Source: an uncultured Spirochaetaceae bacterium
GTDB taxonomy: Bacteria > Spirochaetota > Spirochaetia > Treponematales > Treponemataceae
Length of the DNA: 64,000 nucleotides
NCBI GenBank assembly: GCA_902778325.1
Contig: CACYWZ010000011.1
Location: 1 to 64,000 of the forward strand
Direction: 5' to 3'
Shown: positions 1-11,650 of the stretch, in pieces
Layout of the letters: each line of letters begins with the position of its first letter
How positions within the stretch are numbered: position 1 is the first letter of the stretch
Translations under genes and position numbers: made by a program
Notes under the pieces: generated by a model
What the model was told of the DNA's origin: nothing
Database searches by the model: none
Seen by the model: the letters and a program-made list of their open reading frames with translations, nothing else

Positions 1-9
1 TGACGCGTT

Positions 10-200
10 TTCTGCTCGTGTACATATTGTATACGTTCTGTTTCGTAGAATTTTTGGCTCGTATACAATATGTATACGCCTCGCCCGAAGCGTTTTCTGC
101 TCATATACATATTGTACATGAGCAGACTTGGCGTGTTTTCTTGTCGTATACAAATTGTATATGACTTACTTTGAGTGTTTTTGGCTCATATACAGTTTTT
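10..200. repeat. Phased array 1: about 42-bp spaced GTATAC-type dyads
   Basis: Five degenerate units with dyad cores starting near 19, 61, 103, 146 and 187, so the spacing is 42, 42, 43 and 41 bp. The clearest core is the near-palindrome GTATACAATATGTATAC at 61-77. Cores are preceded by a T-rich element resembling TTTTCTGCTC or TTTTTGGCTC. The array lies downstream of rpsG and may continue left of the window. Spacers differ between units, so this is not a simple satellite. It belongs to the window-wide class of arrays with a period of about 41 bp. Confidence 0.8.
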
Positions 201-228
201 TCTCGCTTTGGGTCGGGCTTTGACAGCA

Positions 229-262
229 TAAAAAAATACCGCCAGATTGCTCTAGCGGTATC
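229..262 (-). terminator. Intrinsic terminator after rpsG
   Basis: On the minus strand the stem ATACCGC/GCGGTAT (237-243 with 255-261) is followed by seven T residues. It closes the rpsL-rpsG end of the long ribosomal/RNA polymerase run. Confidence 0.8.
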
Positions 263-281
263 GTTCGAACTGTATAGAAAA

Positions 282-752
282 CTACCAGCGGTAGTGTGCA
301 AAAGCCTTGTTTGCTTCTGCCATCTTGTGTGTGTCTTCCTTCTTCTTGTATGCAGTTCCTGTGTTGTTGAATGCATCGAGAAGCTCAGAAGCCAATGTAT
401 CAGCCATTCCGTGTCCTGAGCGGCGGCGTGCTGCATCAATGAGCCATCTCATTGCAAGAGCTTCGCGGCGGTCATCGCGGATTTCGATAGGCACCTGATA
501 TGTTGCACCACCAACGCGGCGTGATTTTACTTCAACGACAGGCTTAACATTGTCAAGAGCCTTCAAGAACACTTCGAGAGGGTCTTTGTCGGTCTTTGAC
601 TTGAGCTTGTCCATTGCTTCATAAACAATCTTTGTGCAAGTCTCTTTCTTTCCGTCGAGCATCATGCGCTTAACGAACTTTGTAATAACCTTGCTGTTAT
701 ATTTTCCGTCCGGAACGATTGGACGGTCAACTGACTTCTTATGTCTACCCAT
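282..752 (-). CDS. rpsG: 30S ribosomal protein S7
   Basis: Ribosomal protein S7, which binds the 3' major domain of 16S rRNA and nucleates head assembly of the small subunit. The 156-residue protein has the usual bacterial length and starts [11 protein letters not shown]. The conserved segments [11 protein letters not shown] and AMRWLI are visible. It is the last gene of the minus-strand run, 15 nt after rpsL, and is followed by an intrinsic terminator. S7 is the usual autoregulator of str operons, but no regulatory structure is recognisable in the short spacer. fusA and tuf, which often follow, are not between here and the left edge. Confidence 0.97.
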   Translation of the reverse strand: MGRHKKSVDRPIVPDGKYNSKVITKFVKRMMLDGKKETCTKIVYEAMDKLKSKTDKDPLEVFLKALDNVKPVVEVKSRRVGGATYQVPIEIRDDRREALAMRWLIDAARRRSGHGMADTLASELLDAFNNTGTAYKKKEDTHKMAEANKAFAHYRW

Positions 753-767
753 TTTCCAGACTCCTTA

Positions 768-1142
768 TTATGCCTTTGGCTTCTTAGCACCGTACTTTGA
801 GCGAGCACGCTTGCGGTTCTCAACTCCCAAAGTATCCTTTGTACCACGAATGATGTGATAGCGAACACCAGGAAGGTCCTTTACACGTCCACCACGGATA
901 AGAACAACTGAGTGCTCCTGAAGGTTGTGTCCTTCTCCTGGAATGTAAGCTGTAACTTCAATTCCGTTGCTAAGGCGAACACGAGCTACCTTTCGGAGAG
1001 CTGAATTTGGTTTTTTCGGTGTAACAGTCATAACACGTGTGCAAACGCCACGTTTCTGCGGACAAGACTGAAGCGCGGGAGCTTTAGTTGTATTTGCAGC
1101 TGACTGACGACCCTTACGAATCAACTGATTAATTGTAGGCAT
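768..1142 (-). CDS. rpsL: 30S ribosomal protein S12
   Basis: Ribosomal protein S12 of the decoding centre, 124 residues, starting [11 protein letters not shown]. The loop [11 protein letters not shown] (near residues 41-51) and the segment [20 protein letters not shown] keep the lysines whose substitution gives streptomycin resistance in other bacteria, so the protein looks wild type there. It sits between rpoC and rpsG on the same strand. A hairpin between rpoC and rpsL could allow partial termination before this pair. Confidence 0.97.
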   Translation of the reverse strand: MPTINQLIRKGRQSAANTTKAPALQSCPQKRGVCTRVMTVTPKKPNSALRKVARVRLSNGIEVTAYIPGEGHNLQEHSVVLIRGGRVKDLPGVRYHIIRGTKDTLGVENRKRARSKYGAKKPKA

Positions 1143-1197
1143 CGGCCTAATCTCCTATATTGTTGCCGAGCAGCACCTCGGTCAAATTTGGCTGTTA

Positions 1198-1228
1198 AGA
1201 AAACCTGCACTTTTGAAATGCAGGTTTC
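1198..1228 (-). terminator. Hairpin between rpoC and rpsL
   Basis: A perfect 9-bp stem AAACCTGCA/TGCAGGTTT (1201-1209 with 1219-1227) lies just after the rpoC stop. The T tract on the minus strand is short (TTTTCTT), so it may be a weak or read-through terminator. An RNA processing site is also possible. Confidence 0.5.
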
Positions 1229-1279
1229 AATACTATAACGAATTCAATGCAATTCGGTCAAGCACTCAAAGAGCGAATT

Positions 1280-4200
1280 TTAGTCTTCTTCGCGCTCGTA
1301 CTCGCCAAATTCTTCTGCTTGCATTGCCGCTCTTTCTTCGCGACGTTTCTCAAGGACTTCGAGCATTTTTGCATCAAGGTCATCGCTGTACGCGTCTGAA
1401 AGTTTGATATTGCGATAATTTCGGATACCTGTTCCCGCTGGAATCATGTGTCCGATAACAATGTTCTCTTTCAAGCCGCGAAGATGGTCTGTTGCGCCCG
1501 CAATAGCCGCGTTGGTCAAGACACGAGTTGTTTCCTGGAAGGAAGCTGCTGAAATGAACGAATCTGTGTTCAAAGCAGCCTTTGTGATACCCTGGAACAT
1601 CGGACGTGCGATTGCTGGGTCTCCGCCTTCTGCCATAACGCGCTCGTTCTCTGCACGGAACTGGAACTTGTCAACAGACTGTCCAAAGATGAACTTCGTG
1701 TTTCCAACAGATACGACTTCGACTTTGCGAAGCATCTGTCGAACGATGATACCAATGTGCTTGTCGTTGATAGATACGCCCTGTGCGCGATAAACAGACT
1801 GGATTTCGTCCATCAAGAACTCTTGCAATGCGTTTTCGCCCTTGATGTCCAAAATATCGTGTGCGTCAATTGCGCCGTCAGAGAGTTTCTCGCCAGCTTC
1901 AACTTTATCACCATCGCGGACAAGAAGACGCTTGTTCATAGGAATCTCATGTTCATGAGGCTTTCCGTACTCATCTTCAACAATGATAATTCTCTTTGCC
2001 TTATTGATGCCCTTGAAGCGAACTGTACCTGTAATTTTTGCCAATACAGCTGGCTCTTTTGGACGACGAGCTTCGAACAACTCTGAAACACGTGGCAAAC
2101 CACCTGTAATATCGTTTGTCTTTGATGCTTCTTTTGCCATTGTTGCGAGTGTTTCACCAGCCTTTACAATCTGGTTGTCGTCAACACGAATCAAAGCACC
2201 AGCTGGCAAATAGTAAGAACCAAGAGTGTTACCAGCATCATCAGTGATTTCGATGCGAGGCTGTTTTACATCAAGGTGCAAGTCGATAATACGGCGCTCT
2301 TTTGACTTTCTGTCAGCAGAGAGAGTTTCCTCAAGTGTAGAGCCTGCGATGATGTCTTCATAGTGAACAACACCGTCCTGCTCTGCGATAATCGGCTCGT
2401 TGTATGGCTCGAACTCACCAACAAACTCATCTTTCTCACACTCGCTTCCTGCCATCTTATAGATAGTAGAACCGTTTGCAATATCGATAATTTGGTCATT
2501 ACCAAGGACATAAAGGATTTTGTTAAGAACCTTTACTTTACCTTTTTCGCTTGCCTTAAACTCTTCCTTGCCTTTCTTGAAAAGCACAGTGTCTTTCAAG
2601 ATTCTAGCACCGTCGGCAACAGCAAGTTTTGTTGAAGAAGTAATCTCAAACTTGTTGATAATCTTCTGGACAGTCATCTTTCCCTTACGAGTAAAGAGCC
2701 ACTTACCGTCATCAAGGACAACATGTGTTCCCTCGATTTTGTCGATGAGAGCAGGATAGTTCATTACGATGTGATTATCCTGTGTTGCCTTTGTAGCAGT
2801 ACCTCCAACGTGGAAAGTACGCATAGTAAGCTGTGTACCAGGCTGTCCGATTGACTGAGCTGCGATTGTTCCTACTGCTTCACCAATTTCAACAATCTTA
2901 TCGCGAGCCAAGTTCTTACCGTAGCACTTTACACAAATACCGTGCTCACATTCGCAAGTAAGTACAGTGCGGAGTTTGACTTTCTCAACACCAGCTTCAT
3001 CGATTTTCTTTGCAAGTTTTTCATCGATGTACTCATTTACATCGCAAAGGATTTCACCTGTAACAGGATCCAAAACACGCTCGATTGAGTAGTGTCCTGC
3101 AATGCGAGAAGCAAGAGATTCGATGATGTTCTCACCGTCTTTGATTGCTGTGTAGTCAATACCGTTGATTGTACCACAGTCGTCTTCGTTTACAACAACG
3201 TCCTGAGAAACATCAACCAAGCGGCGTGTCATGTAACCAGCATCAGCAGTCTTCAAAGCAGTATCGGTCAAACCTTTTCGAGCACCGTTTGTAGAAATGA
3301 AGTACTCGATAACGTTCAAGCCCTCTTTGAAGTTTGAGCGAATTGGAAGCTCAATAATCGCTCCGTTCGGCTTAGCCATCAAACCACGCATAGCACCAAG
3401 CTGAGAAATCTGCTTCTTAGAACCACGAGCACCAGATTTTGCCATCATAAAGATGGTGTTGAAGCCTTCGCGGTCTTTTTCCATGTGCTCCATCATGATA
3501 TTTGTGAGTTTTTCGTTTGTTCTCTGCCAAATATCTGTAACGCGGTTGTAACGCTCTTCGCCTGTAATAGCACCCTTAGAGAAGTCGTTTACAATCTTAG
3601 CAACTTCTGCATTAGACTTGTTCATAATCTCTGCTTTTTCTTCAGGGATAAGAATATCGTCCATAGAAAGAGTTGCACCATAATATGTAGCGTTCTTATA
3701 TCCAACGTCTTTGATAGCATCAAGCATGCGGATTGTAAGCCATTCGCCCTGTGTATGATAAACATCCTCAATCATCTTCTTGAGGTCTTTATCAATCATC
3801 TGTCTGTTGACATAGCCAACTTCTTCTGGCATTGCTTCGTTGAACTTCAAGCGACCTGCTGTAGTTTCGATAACATCGCCTTTCTTGAACTTAGGATTGC
3901 CATTTTCATCTTTATCAAAACAATCCTTCGGTGCAGGAACTTTAATCAACGACTGCCATTCAATACTGTGAGTATTTGCAAATGAGTCTGCTTCATCTGA
4001 ATCTGCGGCATAAGAAGCAACACTGCGGTCTGCAGCCATATATGCTTCTTCAGCAGAAACAAAGCGACGACCAGTTCCCTTTCCGCTTGGCTTGACAGAA
4101 GTCATATAGTAGATACCAAGAACCATATCCTGTGATGGAGATACGATTGTACCACCGTTAGCAGGGTCAAGAAGGTTTCGAGCAGAAAGCATCAATGTCC

Positions 4201-5608
4201 AGCACTCAGTCTGAGCAGCCTGAGTAAGAGGAACGTGAATAGCCATCTGGTCACCATCAAAGTCAGCGTTGAAAGCCTTACATGCAAGTGGATGAAGCTT
4301 CAAAGCTTTTCCCTGTACAAGAACAGGCTCGAATGCCTGAATACCAAGGCGGTGCAAGGTAGGAGCACGGTTAAGCATAACTGGGTGCTCACGAACAACT
4401 TCGTCAAGGATTGCGAAAACTTCAGGAGCTTCCTGCTCAACATAAGTCTTTGCCTTCTTGATATTGAAAACGACGCCTTTGTCAACAAGTTTTCGCATGA
4501 TAAATGGCTTGAAAAGCTCAAGAGCCATCTTTGTCGGAAGACCGCACTGCCAAAGCTTGAGCTCAGGACCTACAACGATTACGGAACGACCTGAATAGTC
4601 AACACGCTTACCGAGAAGATTCTGACGGAAACGACCGCCCTTACCTTTGAGCATATCGCTGATTGACTTCAATGGTCTGTTTGCAGAGCCTTTTACAGCA
4701 CGCTTTCTCTTGCTGTTATCAAACAATGCGTCAACAGCTTCCTGAAGCATGCGCTTTTCGTTTCTGATGATGATATCAGGCGCATAAAGCTCCTTGAGGC
4801 GGTTCAAGCGGTTATTGCGGTTGATTACGCGACGATACAAGTCGTTGAGGTCAGAAGCTGCAAAGCGTCCGCCGTCGAGCTGTACCATCGGGCGCAAATC
4901 AGGAGGCAAAACAGGGATAACGTCCAAAATCATCCAACTAGCTTTATTTCCTGATGAGCGGAAGTTCTCAACAATTTCGATTCGCTTGATAAGACGTGAA
5001 TTTGACTTTGCGCCATCTTCAATCATCTTTGCGCGAAGCTCTGTCGCCATTGCGTCGAGGTCGAGTTCCTCAAGCAATGTCTTGATTGCTTCCGCTCCCA
5101 TGCCAGCCTGAAAAGCCTCGCCATAGCGCTCTCGAGCATCGTTGTACTCTTCTTCTGTCAAAAGAGCGTTCTTTTCAAGGTCAGTATCGCCTGGGTTAAT
5201 AACAATGTACTTTTCGTAGTACAAAATAGCACGAAGGTCTGCAACTTTGAGGTTGAGCAAAAGACCCATGCGGCTAGGAACTGAGCGATAGTACCAGATG
5301 TGGCTTACAGGAGCTGCAAGAGAAATATGACCAGTGCGCTCGCGACGAACCTTGAATGATGTAACTTCAACACCACAGCGGTCGCAGACAACGCCCTTAT
5401 AGCGAATACTCTTGAACTTTCCACAGAAGCATTCCCACTCTTTTGTTGTTCCGAAGATACGCTCACAGAACAAACCTTCTTTCTCTGGGCGAAGGGTGCG
5501 GTAATTGATAGTTTCTGGCTTTTTGACCTCACCATAAGACCATGCTTTAATGGTTTCTGGGGAAGCAAGTTTTATCTTAAGACTGGCAAAATCCTGAATA
5601 TCACGCAT
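1280..5608 (-). CDS. rpoC: DNA-directed RNA polymerase subunit beta'
   Basis: Largest catalytic subunit of RNA polymerase, 1442 residues. The N-terminal zinc ribbon ([20 protein letters not shown]) and the active-site motif NADFDGDQ, whose three aspartates hold the catalytic magnesium, are present. The second cysteine cluster ([13 protein letters not shown]) and the trigger-loop region [13 protein letters not shown] follow. The C-terminus is acidic ([11 protein letters not shown]). Its start overlaps the end of rpoB by 8 nt, indicating tight coupling in one transcript. Length and motif order are normal for bacteria. Confidence 0.98.
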   Translation of the reverse strand: MRDIQDFASLKIKLASPETIKAWSYGEVKKPETINYRTLRPEKEGLFCERIFGTTKEWECFCGKFKSIRYKGVVCDRCGVEVTSFKVRRERTGHISLAAPVSHIWYYRSVPSRMGLLLNLKVADLRAILYYEKYIVINPGDTDLEKNALLTEEEYNDARERYGEAFQAGMGAEAIKTLLEELDLDAMATELRAKMIEDGAKSNSRLIKRIEIVENFRSSGNKASWMILDVIPVLPPDLRPMVQLDGGRFAASDLNDLYRRVINRNNRLNRLKELYAPDIIIRNEKRMLQEAVDALFDNSKRKRAVKGSANRPLKSISDMLKGKGGRFRQNLLGKRVDYSGRSVIVVGPELKLWQCGLPTKMALELFKPFIMRKLVDKGVVFNIKKAKTYVEQEAPEVFAILDEVVREHPVMLNRAPTLHRLGIQAFEPVLVQGKALKLHPLACKAFNADFDGDQMAIHVPLTQAAQTECWTLMLSARNLLDPANGGTIVSPSQDMVLGIYYMTSVKPSGKGTGRRFVSAEEAYMAADRSVASYAADSDEADSFANTHSIEWQSLIKVPAPKDCFDKDENGNPKFKKGDVIETTAGRLKFNEAMPEEVGYVNRQMIDKDLKKMIEDVYHTQGEWLTIRMLDAIKDVGYKNATYYGATLSMDDILIPEEKAEIMNKSNAEVAKIVNDFSKGAITGEERYNRVTDIWQRTNEKLTNIMMEHMEKDREGFNTIFMMAKSGARGSKKQISQLGAMRGLMAKPNGAIIELPIRSNFKEGLNVIEYFISTNGARKGLTDTALKTADAGYMTRRLVDVSQDVVVNEDDCGTINGIDYTAIKDGENIIESLASRIAGHYSIERVLDPVTGEILCDVNEYIDEKLAKKIDEAGVEKVKLRTVLTCECEHGICVKCYGKNLARDKIVEIGEAVGTIAAQSIGQPGTQLTMRTFHVGGTATKATQDNHIVMNYPALIDKIEGTHVVLDDGKWLFTRKGKMTVQKIINKFEITSSTKLAVADGARILKDTVLFKKGKEEFKASEKGKVKVLNKILYVLGNDQIIDIANGSTIYKMAGSECEKDEFVGEFEPYNEPIIAEQDGVVHYEDIIAGSTLEETLSADRKSKERRIIDLHLDVKQPRIEITDDAGNTLGSYYLPAGALIRVDDNQIVKAGETLATMAKEASKTNDITGGLPRVSELFEARRPKEPAVLAKITGTVRFKGINKAKRIIIVEDEYGKPHEHEIPMNKRLLVRDGDKVEAGEKLSDGAIDAHDILDIKGENALQEFLMDEIQSVYRAQGVSINDKHIGIIVRQMLRKVEVVSVGNTKFIFGQSVDKFQFRAENERVMAEGGDPAIARPMFQGITKAALNTDSFISAASFQETTRVLTNAAIAGATDHLRGLKENIVIGHMIPAGTGIRNYRNIKLSDAYSDDLDAKMLEVLEKRREERAAMQAEEFGEYEREED

Positions 5609-8600
5609 TCATATTCTCCTTCTTCTCAAAATCAGCAGCACCGCCTGAAGCTCTGTCGATAAGCTCCTGGTCGCGCTCGGTCAAAGCAATCTGCTTGTCC
5701 TTGTCGTCGTAAATAGTGAAATCAAGAGCAAGCGCACGAAGTTCCTGAACCATAACGTTAAATGACTCTGGAACACCAATAGGAGCAGTCGGGTCGCCCT
5801 TTACGATAGACTCATAAATCTTTGAGCGTCCGTTCATATCATCAGACTTGATTGTCATCATCTCCTGCAATGTGTTTGCAGCACCATAAGCCTCGAGTGC
5901 CCAAACTTCCATTTCTCCAAGACGCTGACCACCAAACTGAGCTTTACCACCCAATGGCTGCTGTGTAACCATTGCGTAAGGTCCTGTTGAACGAGCGTGC
6001 ATCTTATCGTCTACCAAGTGGTGCAACTTCAAGAAGTAGATAACACCAACAAAGATTGGATTAACGAAAGGCTCACCTGTGCGACCGTCGCGGACAATCT
6101 GCTTACAGTCAGGGCTCAAACCTGCTTTCTTCAACTCTTCTGCTATAACTTCCTGACTTGGAGTCTGGAAAGCAGGAGATTCATAGTACTGGTTCAAGTA
6201 GCGTCCAGCAATACCAAGCTCAGATTCCATAATCTGTCCGATGTTCATACGAGAAGGAACACCAAGCGGGTTCAAACAAACATCGAGCGGAGTACCGTCT
6301 TCAAGGTATGGCATATCCTCTTCTGGCAAAATGCGAGCAACAACACCCTTATTTCCGTGTCGTCCAGCCATCTTATCGCCTTCGCGGAGCTTACGTTTGT
6401 TAGCAATCAAAACCTTAATCTGTTCTTCAACGCCTGGGTTCAAATCATCGCCAAGGTCTCTCTTCAAGCGCTCAATGCGAAGAACAACGCCCTCAACGCC
6501 GTGCGGAACACGAAGTGAAGAATCTCGAACTTCTTTTGCCTTTTCACCGAAGATTGAGTTCAAAAGCTTAAACTCTGGAGTTGTTTCTGTTTCACTCTTT
6601 GGAGTTACTTTTCCGACAAGAATATCGCCACTCTTAACCTTAGCACCTTCGCGGATAATACCATCTGCATCAAGGTTAGCAAGAGCCTTATCGCTTGTGT
6701 TTGGAACATCACGAGTAAGTTTCTCAGGGCCGAGTTTTGTTTCACGGATTTCAGTAGAGAATTCCTTGATATGAATAGAAGTATACATATCTTCTTTGAC
6801 AACTCTCTGGCTGATAAGAACAGCGTCCTCATAGTTGTATCCGTTCCACGGTACGAAGCCTACGAGCAAGTTGCGACCAAGAGAAAGTTCTCCGTTGAAT
6901 GTTGCAGGACCATCTGCAATGACAGTTCCCTTTTCAACTCTTTCACCAACCTCAACAGTAGGGCGTTGATGGTTACAAGTATCGTTATTTGTTCTCTGAT
7001 ACTTCAAGAGAGGATACTCTTCAAGTTTTCCTGTATCATCGCGCTTGATTTTAATCATCTGGCTTGTAACCCAAGCAACTTCACCAGCATGCTTTGCCTT
7101 TACAAGAACACCAGAATCGTAAGCGGCCTTTCCTTCCATACCAGTACCAACATAAGGAGGCTCTGGGAAGAGAAGAGGAACACCCTGACGCTGCATGTTA
7201 CAGCCCATCAATGCACGGTTAGCATCATCATGCTCAAGGAACGGAACGAGAGAAGCAGATACAGAAATTACCTGACGAGGTGAAACGTCCATATACTGAA
7301 TATCTTTCGGACTACGAGCAGAGTAATCATCACGATAGCGACAAGAAACAAGTTCCGTTGTGAACTCACCGTCAGCTGTCATATCTTCTGTAACCTGACC
7401 AACAGTATAATTATCCTCGTCCATAGCGGTCAAATAATCCACTTGGTCAGTTGCCTTACCGTCAACAACACGGCGATACGGCTCTTCAAGGAAGCCATAT
7501 TCATTGATGCGAGTATAAATCGCAAGAGAAAGAATCAAACCAATGTTTGGACCTTCAGGAGTTTCGATAGGACACATACGACCATAGTGGGTATAGTGAA
7601 CATCACGAACTTCGAAACCTGCGCGGTCACGATTCAAACCACCTGTACCCAAAGCGCTCAAGCGGCGTTTGTGTGTAAGCTCAGCAAGTGGGTTAATCTG
7701 GTCCATGAACTGAGAAAGCTGGCTTGAACCAAAGAACTCTTTAACTGCACCAACGATTGGCTTGATAGAAATCAAATCCTGAGGCTTAATCGTCTCAGTT
7801 TCTTTCATGCTCATGCGCTCTTTTGCAACACGCTCTACGCGAGCAAATGCGCTCTTGAGCTGGTTTGTAAGAAGCTCACCAACAGAACGAACACGACGGT
7901 TTCCAAGATGGTCGATATCGTCGATTCTCTCTTCACCGGTGTAAACTTTGATAAGGTGCTTCATTGTCTGGATAATATCATCTTTAATAAGAGTGAAAGA
8001 ATCAGACGGTGTTGAATATGCAAATTTTTTGTTGAGCTTATAGCGACCTACGCGACCAAGGTCATAACGGCGAATGTTGAAGAACATTCCCTCCAAATCT
8101 TTTGCCGCTGATTCAACTGTAATTGGCTCACCTGGCTGCAAAACAGAGTAAACAGCTGCCAAAGAATCTTCTCTTGTAGGCTCTTCGCTTTCTGCACCTT
8201 CTTTTACATAGCGAATTTCTTCTCTCTCGAAACAATTGATAATCATCTCGCTGTCAAGAGAAGTGCTTCCCTTAAAATCAATGATATTGATTTCTTTGAT
8301 TTTATTTGCAATCAAATCATCAATAACGTGAGGATGAAGTTTTGTACCAGCAGGGAAAAGTTTTTTCTCCTCACCGTTATCTTTTACATAAACAGCCTTT
8401 GCAGTAACGCTGTCAAGAAGCTCATCACGAGACTCTTCGTTTACAGCAACATTTTTTGTATCATAGAAACATGAAAGAATCTCTTCTCGAGAACTGTATC
8501 CCAATGCACGCAAGAAAATTGTACCAAGGATTTTCTTCTTACGGTCAATTTTTGCATAAATGAGGTCTTTTTTCTGGTCAATTTCAAATTCAAGCCATGA

Positions 8601-9116
8601 ACCGCGATATGGAATGATACGGCTTGAATAAACGTTTTTCTCACGCTGGAAAATAACTCCAGGAGAGCGGTGAATCTGGCTGACGACAACACGCTCTGCA
8701 CCGTTGATAATAAATGTGCCACGATCAGTCATAAGCGGAATGTCGCCCATGTAGATATTCTTTTTTAAGATATCACCATCTTTGAAGACAAGTCTGATGT
8801 TAGCTTTGAGTGGGATAGCGTAAGTCTGTCCTTTTTCCTTGCACTCAAGCTCCGTAAACTTGATGTTTGCCTCGTCCAATTCATAAGAATCATACTCAAG
8901 AACCATATCGCCATTTGGACTTTCAATCGGGAAAGTCGTGCGGAAAACGTTCTCAAGTCCTTGGTCAAGAAGCTTTTCGCCTCTGTCTAACCTTTCCTTT
9001 TGAATAAAACTTTCATAAGAAGAAAGCTGGATGTCGATAAGATTTGGGATTTCCATAAAAGGCTTGATATTTTTTCCCAAATACTTTCGGTTGATGGTCC
9101 GACTTTTTGCGAACAT
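5601..9116 (-). CDS. rpoB: DNA-directed RNA polymerase subunit beta
   Basis: RNA polymerase beta subunit, about 1171 residues. I place the start at the ATG at 9116, 5 nt after the strong Shine-Dalgarno AGGGGG; a TTG three bases upstream is also open but too close to it. The rifampicin region reads [13 protein letters not shown] through [12 protein letters not shown]. The residue aligning with E. coli Ser531 is serine (codon 7656-7658, residue about 487), not the asparagine described in several treponemes. The C-terminal [24 protein letters not shown] segment is intact. It overlaps rpoC by 8 nt. Confidence 0.98.
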   Translation of the reverse strand: MFAKSRTINRKYLGKNIKPFMEIPNLIDIQLSSYESFIQKERLDRGEKLLDQGLENVFRTTFPIESPNGDMVLEYDSYELDEANIKFTELECKEKGQTYAIPLKANIRLVFKDGDILKKNIYMGDIPLMTDRGTFIINGAERVVVSQIHRSPGVIFQREKNVYSSRIIPYRGSWLEFEIDQKKDLIYAKIDRKKKILGTIFLRALGYSSREEILSCFYDTKNVAVNEESRDELLDSVTAKAVYVKDNGEEKKLFPAGTKLHPHVIDDLIANKIKEINIIDFKGSTSLDSEMIINCFEREEIRYVKEGAESEEPTREDSLAAVYSVLQPGEPITVESAAKDLEGMFFNIRRYDLGRVGRYKLNKKFAYSTPSDSFTLIKDDIIQTMKHLIKVYTGEERIDDIDHLGNRRVRSVGELLTNQLKSAFARVERVAKERMSMKETETIKPQDLISIKPIVGAVKEFFGSSQLSQFMDQINPLAELTHKRRLSALGTGGLNRDRAGFEVRDVHYTHYGRMCPIETPEGPNIGLILSLAIYTRINEYGFLEEPYRRVVDGKATDQVDYLTAMDEDNYTVGQVTEDMTADGEFTTELVSCRYRDDYSARSPKDIQYMDVSPRQVISVSASLVPFLEHDDANRALMGCNMQRQGVPLLFPEPPYVGTGMEGKAAYDSGVLVKAKHAGEVAWVTSQMIKIKRDDTGKLEEYPLLKYQRTNNDTCNHQRPTVEVGERVEKGTVIADGPATFNGELSLGRNLLVGFVPWNGYNYEDAVLISQRVVKEDMYTSIHIKEFSTEIRETKLGPEKLTRDVPNTSDKALANLDADGIIREGAKVKSGDILVGKVTPKSETETTPEFKLLNSIFGEKAKEVRDSSLRVPHGVEGVVLRIERLKRDLGDDLNPGVEEQIKVLIANKRKLREGDKMAGRHGNKGVVARILPEEDMPYLEDGTPLDVCLNPLGVPSRMNIGQIMESELGIAGRYLNQYYESPAFQTPSQEVIAEELKKAGLSPDCKQIVRDGRTGEPFVNPIFVGVIYFLKLHHLVDDKMHARSTGPYAMVTQQPLGGKAQFGGQRLGEMEVWALEAYGAANTLQEMMTIKSDDMNGRSKIYESIVKGDPTAPIGVPESFNVMVQELRALALDFTIYDDKDKQIALTERDQELIDRASGGAADFEKKENMNA

Positions 9117-9231
9117 CAAATCCCCCTAAAAAAAATGGATTGCATCAGAACCTGCTACATATACATTTCATGGCAAAACTTGTCTTGAGCATGCATACAG
9201 CACAGAAACCTTTGCATAATGTTACTTATAG

Positions 9232-9271
9232 ACACATAAAGCCTCCAGAGAATATGACTTCTCCGGAAGCA
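9232..9271 (-). terminator. Terminator or attenuator between rplL and rpoB
   Basis: A 12-bp stem with two G-U type pairs (9241-9252 with 9259-9270) and a 6-nt loop, followed on the minus strand by TTTATG. The rplL-rpoB spacer of many bacteria carries a partial terminator that lowers rpoBC relative to ribosomal protein expression, and this hairpin fits that role. Confidence 0.7.
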
Positions 9272-9336
9272 TTTATTTAAGAAAAAAGTTGAGTAATTAT
9301 ACTGAAAATCAACTTCAATTGCAATAAGAAATTAGC

Positions 9337-9705
9337 TTATTTCTTGCTTGCCTTTCCACCAGCAGCTTCGATGTCAGCAATAATCTTGTCAGCATCAGCC
9401 TTAGAAACACCCTCTTTGAGAGCCTTTGGTGCGCCTTCAACAAGAGCCTTTGCCTCACCAAGTCCGAGACCTGTGATAACGCGAACAGCCTTGATAACTG
9501 CGATCTTCTTTGCAGCGTCAACAGACTCAAGAGTAACTGTGAACTCTGTCTGCTCTTCAGCAGCAGCAGCACCAGCACCAGCTGCAGCAACAGCGACAGG
9601 AGCAGCAGCTGTTACACCGAACTTCTCCTCCATAGCTTTTACGAGGTCAGCAGCCTGCTGAACAGTAAGGTTAGCGATTGCGTCAAGAATCTCTTCGTTT
9701 GTCAT
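9337..9705 (-). CDS. rplL: 50S ribosomal protein L7/L12
   Basis: Stalk protein L7/L12, 122 residues, which recruits translation factors to the ribosome. The order is typical: an N-terminal dimerisation helix ([17 protein letters not shown]), an Ala-rich hinge at about residues 33-52, and the C-terminal factor-binding domain with [21 protein letters not shown]. It is separated from rplJ by a 171-nt spacer with two hairpins and followed by the rplL-rpoB hairpin, so it is probably made in excess over its neighbours. Confidence 0.97.
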   Translation of the reverse strand: MTNEEILDAIANLTVQQAADLVKAMEEKFGVTAAAPVAVAAAGAGAAAAEEQTEFTVTLESVDAAKKIAVIKAVRVITGLGLGEAKALVEGAPKALKEGVSKADADKIIADIEAAGGKASKK

Positions 9706-9730
9706 ATTATCTTCTCCAAAAGATATTAGC

Positions 9731-9796
9731 AGTTGTAATACAACTGTAGAATTATGTGCTTGAAAAGGACAAACTATCCTATTTTATTCAAGCACT
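9731..9796 (-). promoter_or_regulatory. Hairpins in the rplJ-rplL spacer
   Basis: Two inverted repeats lie in the intercistronic spacer: AGTTG/CAACT (9731-9745) and GTGCTTGAA/TTCAAGCAC (9756-9764 with 9787-9795), the second enclosing AGGA/TCCT. Neither is followed by a T tract on the minus strand. They could be RNA processing or mRNA-stability elements that raise rplL relative to rplJ. The function is inferred only from position. Confidence 0.45.
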
Positions 9797-9876
9797 TATA
9801 TTGTTTGTGTGGACAGTAGACAATTCTTTTCTATGAAGCCTGACCACACTTAAACGCAGTTGCGTTTTGCCGAAAA

Positions 9877-10407
9877 TTACTCGGCTGCAGGAGCTGCACC
9901 GCCCTCTGCCTGTTTCTTTTCGACATAAGCCTGCAATGTAGCAGCGAGCTGACGAGCAGGTCCGTTGATTGCACCCATGAGCATTGCAATAAGCTGCTTG
10001 CGTCCAGGAATCTTTGAAAGTGCTTCAATCTTAGCAGCATCCAAAAGTTCATTCTCAACGTAAGCACCTTTTACTTCAAGTGCAGGAGCTTCTTTAGTGA
10101 AGTCAAACAAAACCTTTGCAGATTCGTTTGCATCTTCTTTAATCATTGTAATAGCAGTTGGACCTGAAAGGTACTCTGCTACAGAATCAATATTCATCTC
10201 GCTGAATGCAATGCGAGCAAAGTTATTCTTAATAACCTTAATCTGTGCATTCTTCTCGCGAAGCTGTTTGCGGAGCTTTGAAATCTGCTCAACAGTCATT
10301 CCACGATAGTTCACGAAGATGAAGTTTGTATATCCCTGAAGTGTCTCTTTAGCACTAGCGATAGCAGCTGTCTTTGCAGGCTGCACTTTATGAGCCATGA
10401 TTGCCAT
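9877..10407 (-). CDS. rplJ: 50S ribosomal protein L10
   Basis: L10, the stalk base that anchors L7/L12 dimers on 23S rRNA, 176 residues. The conserved N-terminal segment FVNYRGMTVEQISKLRKQLRE and the C-terminal helix that binds L12 (PARQLAATLQAYVEKK) are visible. The start overlaps the rplA stop codon (TAATG) with AGGAGG 7 nt upstream, so translation is coupled to rplA. A second in-frame ATG three codons later (MAHKVQ) is a possible alternative start. Confidence 0.96.
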   Translation of the reverse strand: MAIMAHKVQPAKTAAIASAKETLQGYTNFIFVNYRGMTVEQISKLRKQLREKNAQIKVIKNNFARIAFSEMNIDSVAEYLSGPTAITMIKEDANESAKVLFDFTKEAPALEVKGAYVENELLDAAKIEALSKIPGRKQLIAMLMGAINGPARQLAATLQAYVEKKQAEGGAAPAAE

Positions 10408-11087
10408 TATGCTTCCTCCTGGTTCTCGATCCAGACTCCCGGACCCATAGAAGAACTAACTGAGATACTGCGAACAAAATCAGCTTTTGCGTCAGCAGGC
10501 TTCTTGCGGTTCAACTCAGCAAGGAAAGCATTTACGTTCTCTGCTGTCTTATCAGCATCCATAGAAACCTTTCCTACAGCAATGTGAACAACACCAGTTT
10601 TGTCTGCACGGAACTCTGTACGACCTTTCTTGAGCTCTGCAACAGCAGCCTTCAAGTCGTTTGTAACAGTTCCTGTTTTTGGGTTAGGCATAAGACCTTT
10701 GCGCCCCAATACCATACCAAGACGACCGACATCTTTCATCATATCAGGAGTTGCAACAACAACATCAAAGTCGAACCAACCACCCTTTACTTTATCAAGA
10801 TACTCAGTAGAACCAGCATAAGTTGCGCCAGCATCCAAAGCTTCCTGAACTCTGTCATCTTTGCAGAATACAAGGATACGCTTCTCACCTTTGAACTGGT
10901 TTGGGAAAACCAAAGTGTCGCGCATAGTCTGATTCTTTTCAAGATGAAGTGCTACGTGAAGTTCTACAGTCTCATCGAACTTTACATAATGAAGGTCTTT
11001 TACAAGCTTACAAGCTTCAGAAACAGAATACTTCTTTGCAACATCATACTTTGCGATTGAATTGCGGTAATTCTTTCCGTGTTTCAT
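10407..11087 (-). CDS. rplA: 50S ribosomal protein L1
   Basis: L1 of the ribosomal L1 stalk, 226 residues, with the signature stretch GRLGMVLGRKGLMPNPKTGTV at about residues 121-141. L1 is a known translational repressor of L11-L1 operons through mimicry of its 23S rRNA site. The start overlaps the rplK stop (TAATG), so both are coupled. Length and C-terminus are normal. Confidence 0.97.
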   Translation of the reverse strand: MKHGKNYRNSIAKYDVAKKYSVSEACKLVKDLHYVKFDETVELHVALHLEKNQTMRDTLVFPNQFKGEKRILVFCKDDRVQEALDAGATYAGSTEYLDKVKGGWFDFDVVVATPDMMKDVGRLGMVLGRKGLMPNPKTGTVTNDLKAAVAELKKGRTEFRADKTGVVHIAVGKVSMDADKTAENVNAFLAELNRKKPADAKADFVRSISVSSSMGPGVWIENQEEA

Positions 11088-11521
11088 TATTCAGCCTCCA
11101 CTTCAACACCCATACTGCGAGCAGTACCAGCGATAATTTTCTTTGCACCTTCAAGGTCTACTGCATTGATGTCAGGCATCTTTGTCTTTGCAATCTCTTC
11201 CAATGCTTTCTGAGAAAGCTTTCCAACCTTGTCGCGAAGCGGATTAGCTGCACCCTTCTGGATTCCAGCTGCTTTTTTGATAAGAACAGCTGCAGGAGGT
11301 GTCTTCAAGATAAATGTAAATGATTTATCCTGATAAGCTGTAATAACAACAGGGATAATAAGTCCCTTTTCCATGTTCTTTGTACGATCATTGAATTCCT
11401 GTACAAATTTTGGAGCAGGTACGCCGTGAGGTCCGAGAGCCGGTCCAATCGGCGGGGCTGGAGTAGCAGAACCAGCTGGGCACTGCAACTTGATAATAGC
11501 CGTTACCTTTTTTGAAGCCAT
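11087..11521 (-). CDS. rplK: 50S ribosomal protein L11
   Basis: L11 of the GTPase-associated centre, 144 residues. The N-terminal proline-rich segment [20 protein letters not shown] and the C-terminal rRNA-binding domain with [14 protein letters not shown] are present. A Shine-Dalgarno TAAGGAGAT lies just upstream of ATG. It is followed without a gap by rplA. A 129-nt spacer separates it from nusG and holds only a weak 5-bp hairpin near 11616-11630. Confidence 0.97.
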   Translation of the reverse strand: MASKKVTAIIKLQCPAGSATPAPPIGPALGPHGVPAPKFVQEFNDRTKNMEKGLIIPVVITAYQDKSFTFILKTPPAAVLIKKAAGIQKGAANPLRDKVGKLSQKALEEIAKTKMPDINAVDLEGAKKIIAGTARSMGVEVEAE

Positions 11522-11650
11522 AATATATCTCCTTAGAGTTGGTACAAACTTAGTTTTCTAAGTTCTAACGGAATATTTTAAATCCAACGGATTAATATTC
11601 CTCCCAAAACAAGAAGCGGTTTTTACACCGCATCTAGCTAAGTTTCTAAT

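Noticed and set aside
3485..3985. 166-codon plus-strand frame antisense to rpoC
   Set aside because: Cys/Phe-rich composition without any domain, fully inside rpoC, no promoter or ribosome-binding site; a shadow of rpoC codons.
5997..6518. 173-codon plus-strand frame antisense to rpoB
   Set aside because: Same reasoning: mirrors rpoB coding bias, with no recognisable motif.
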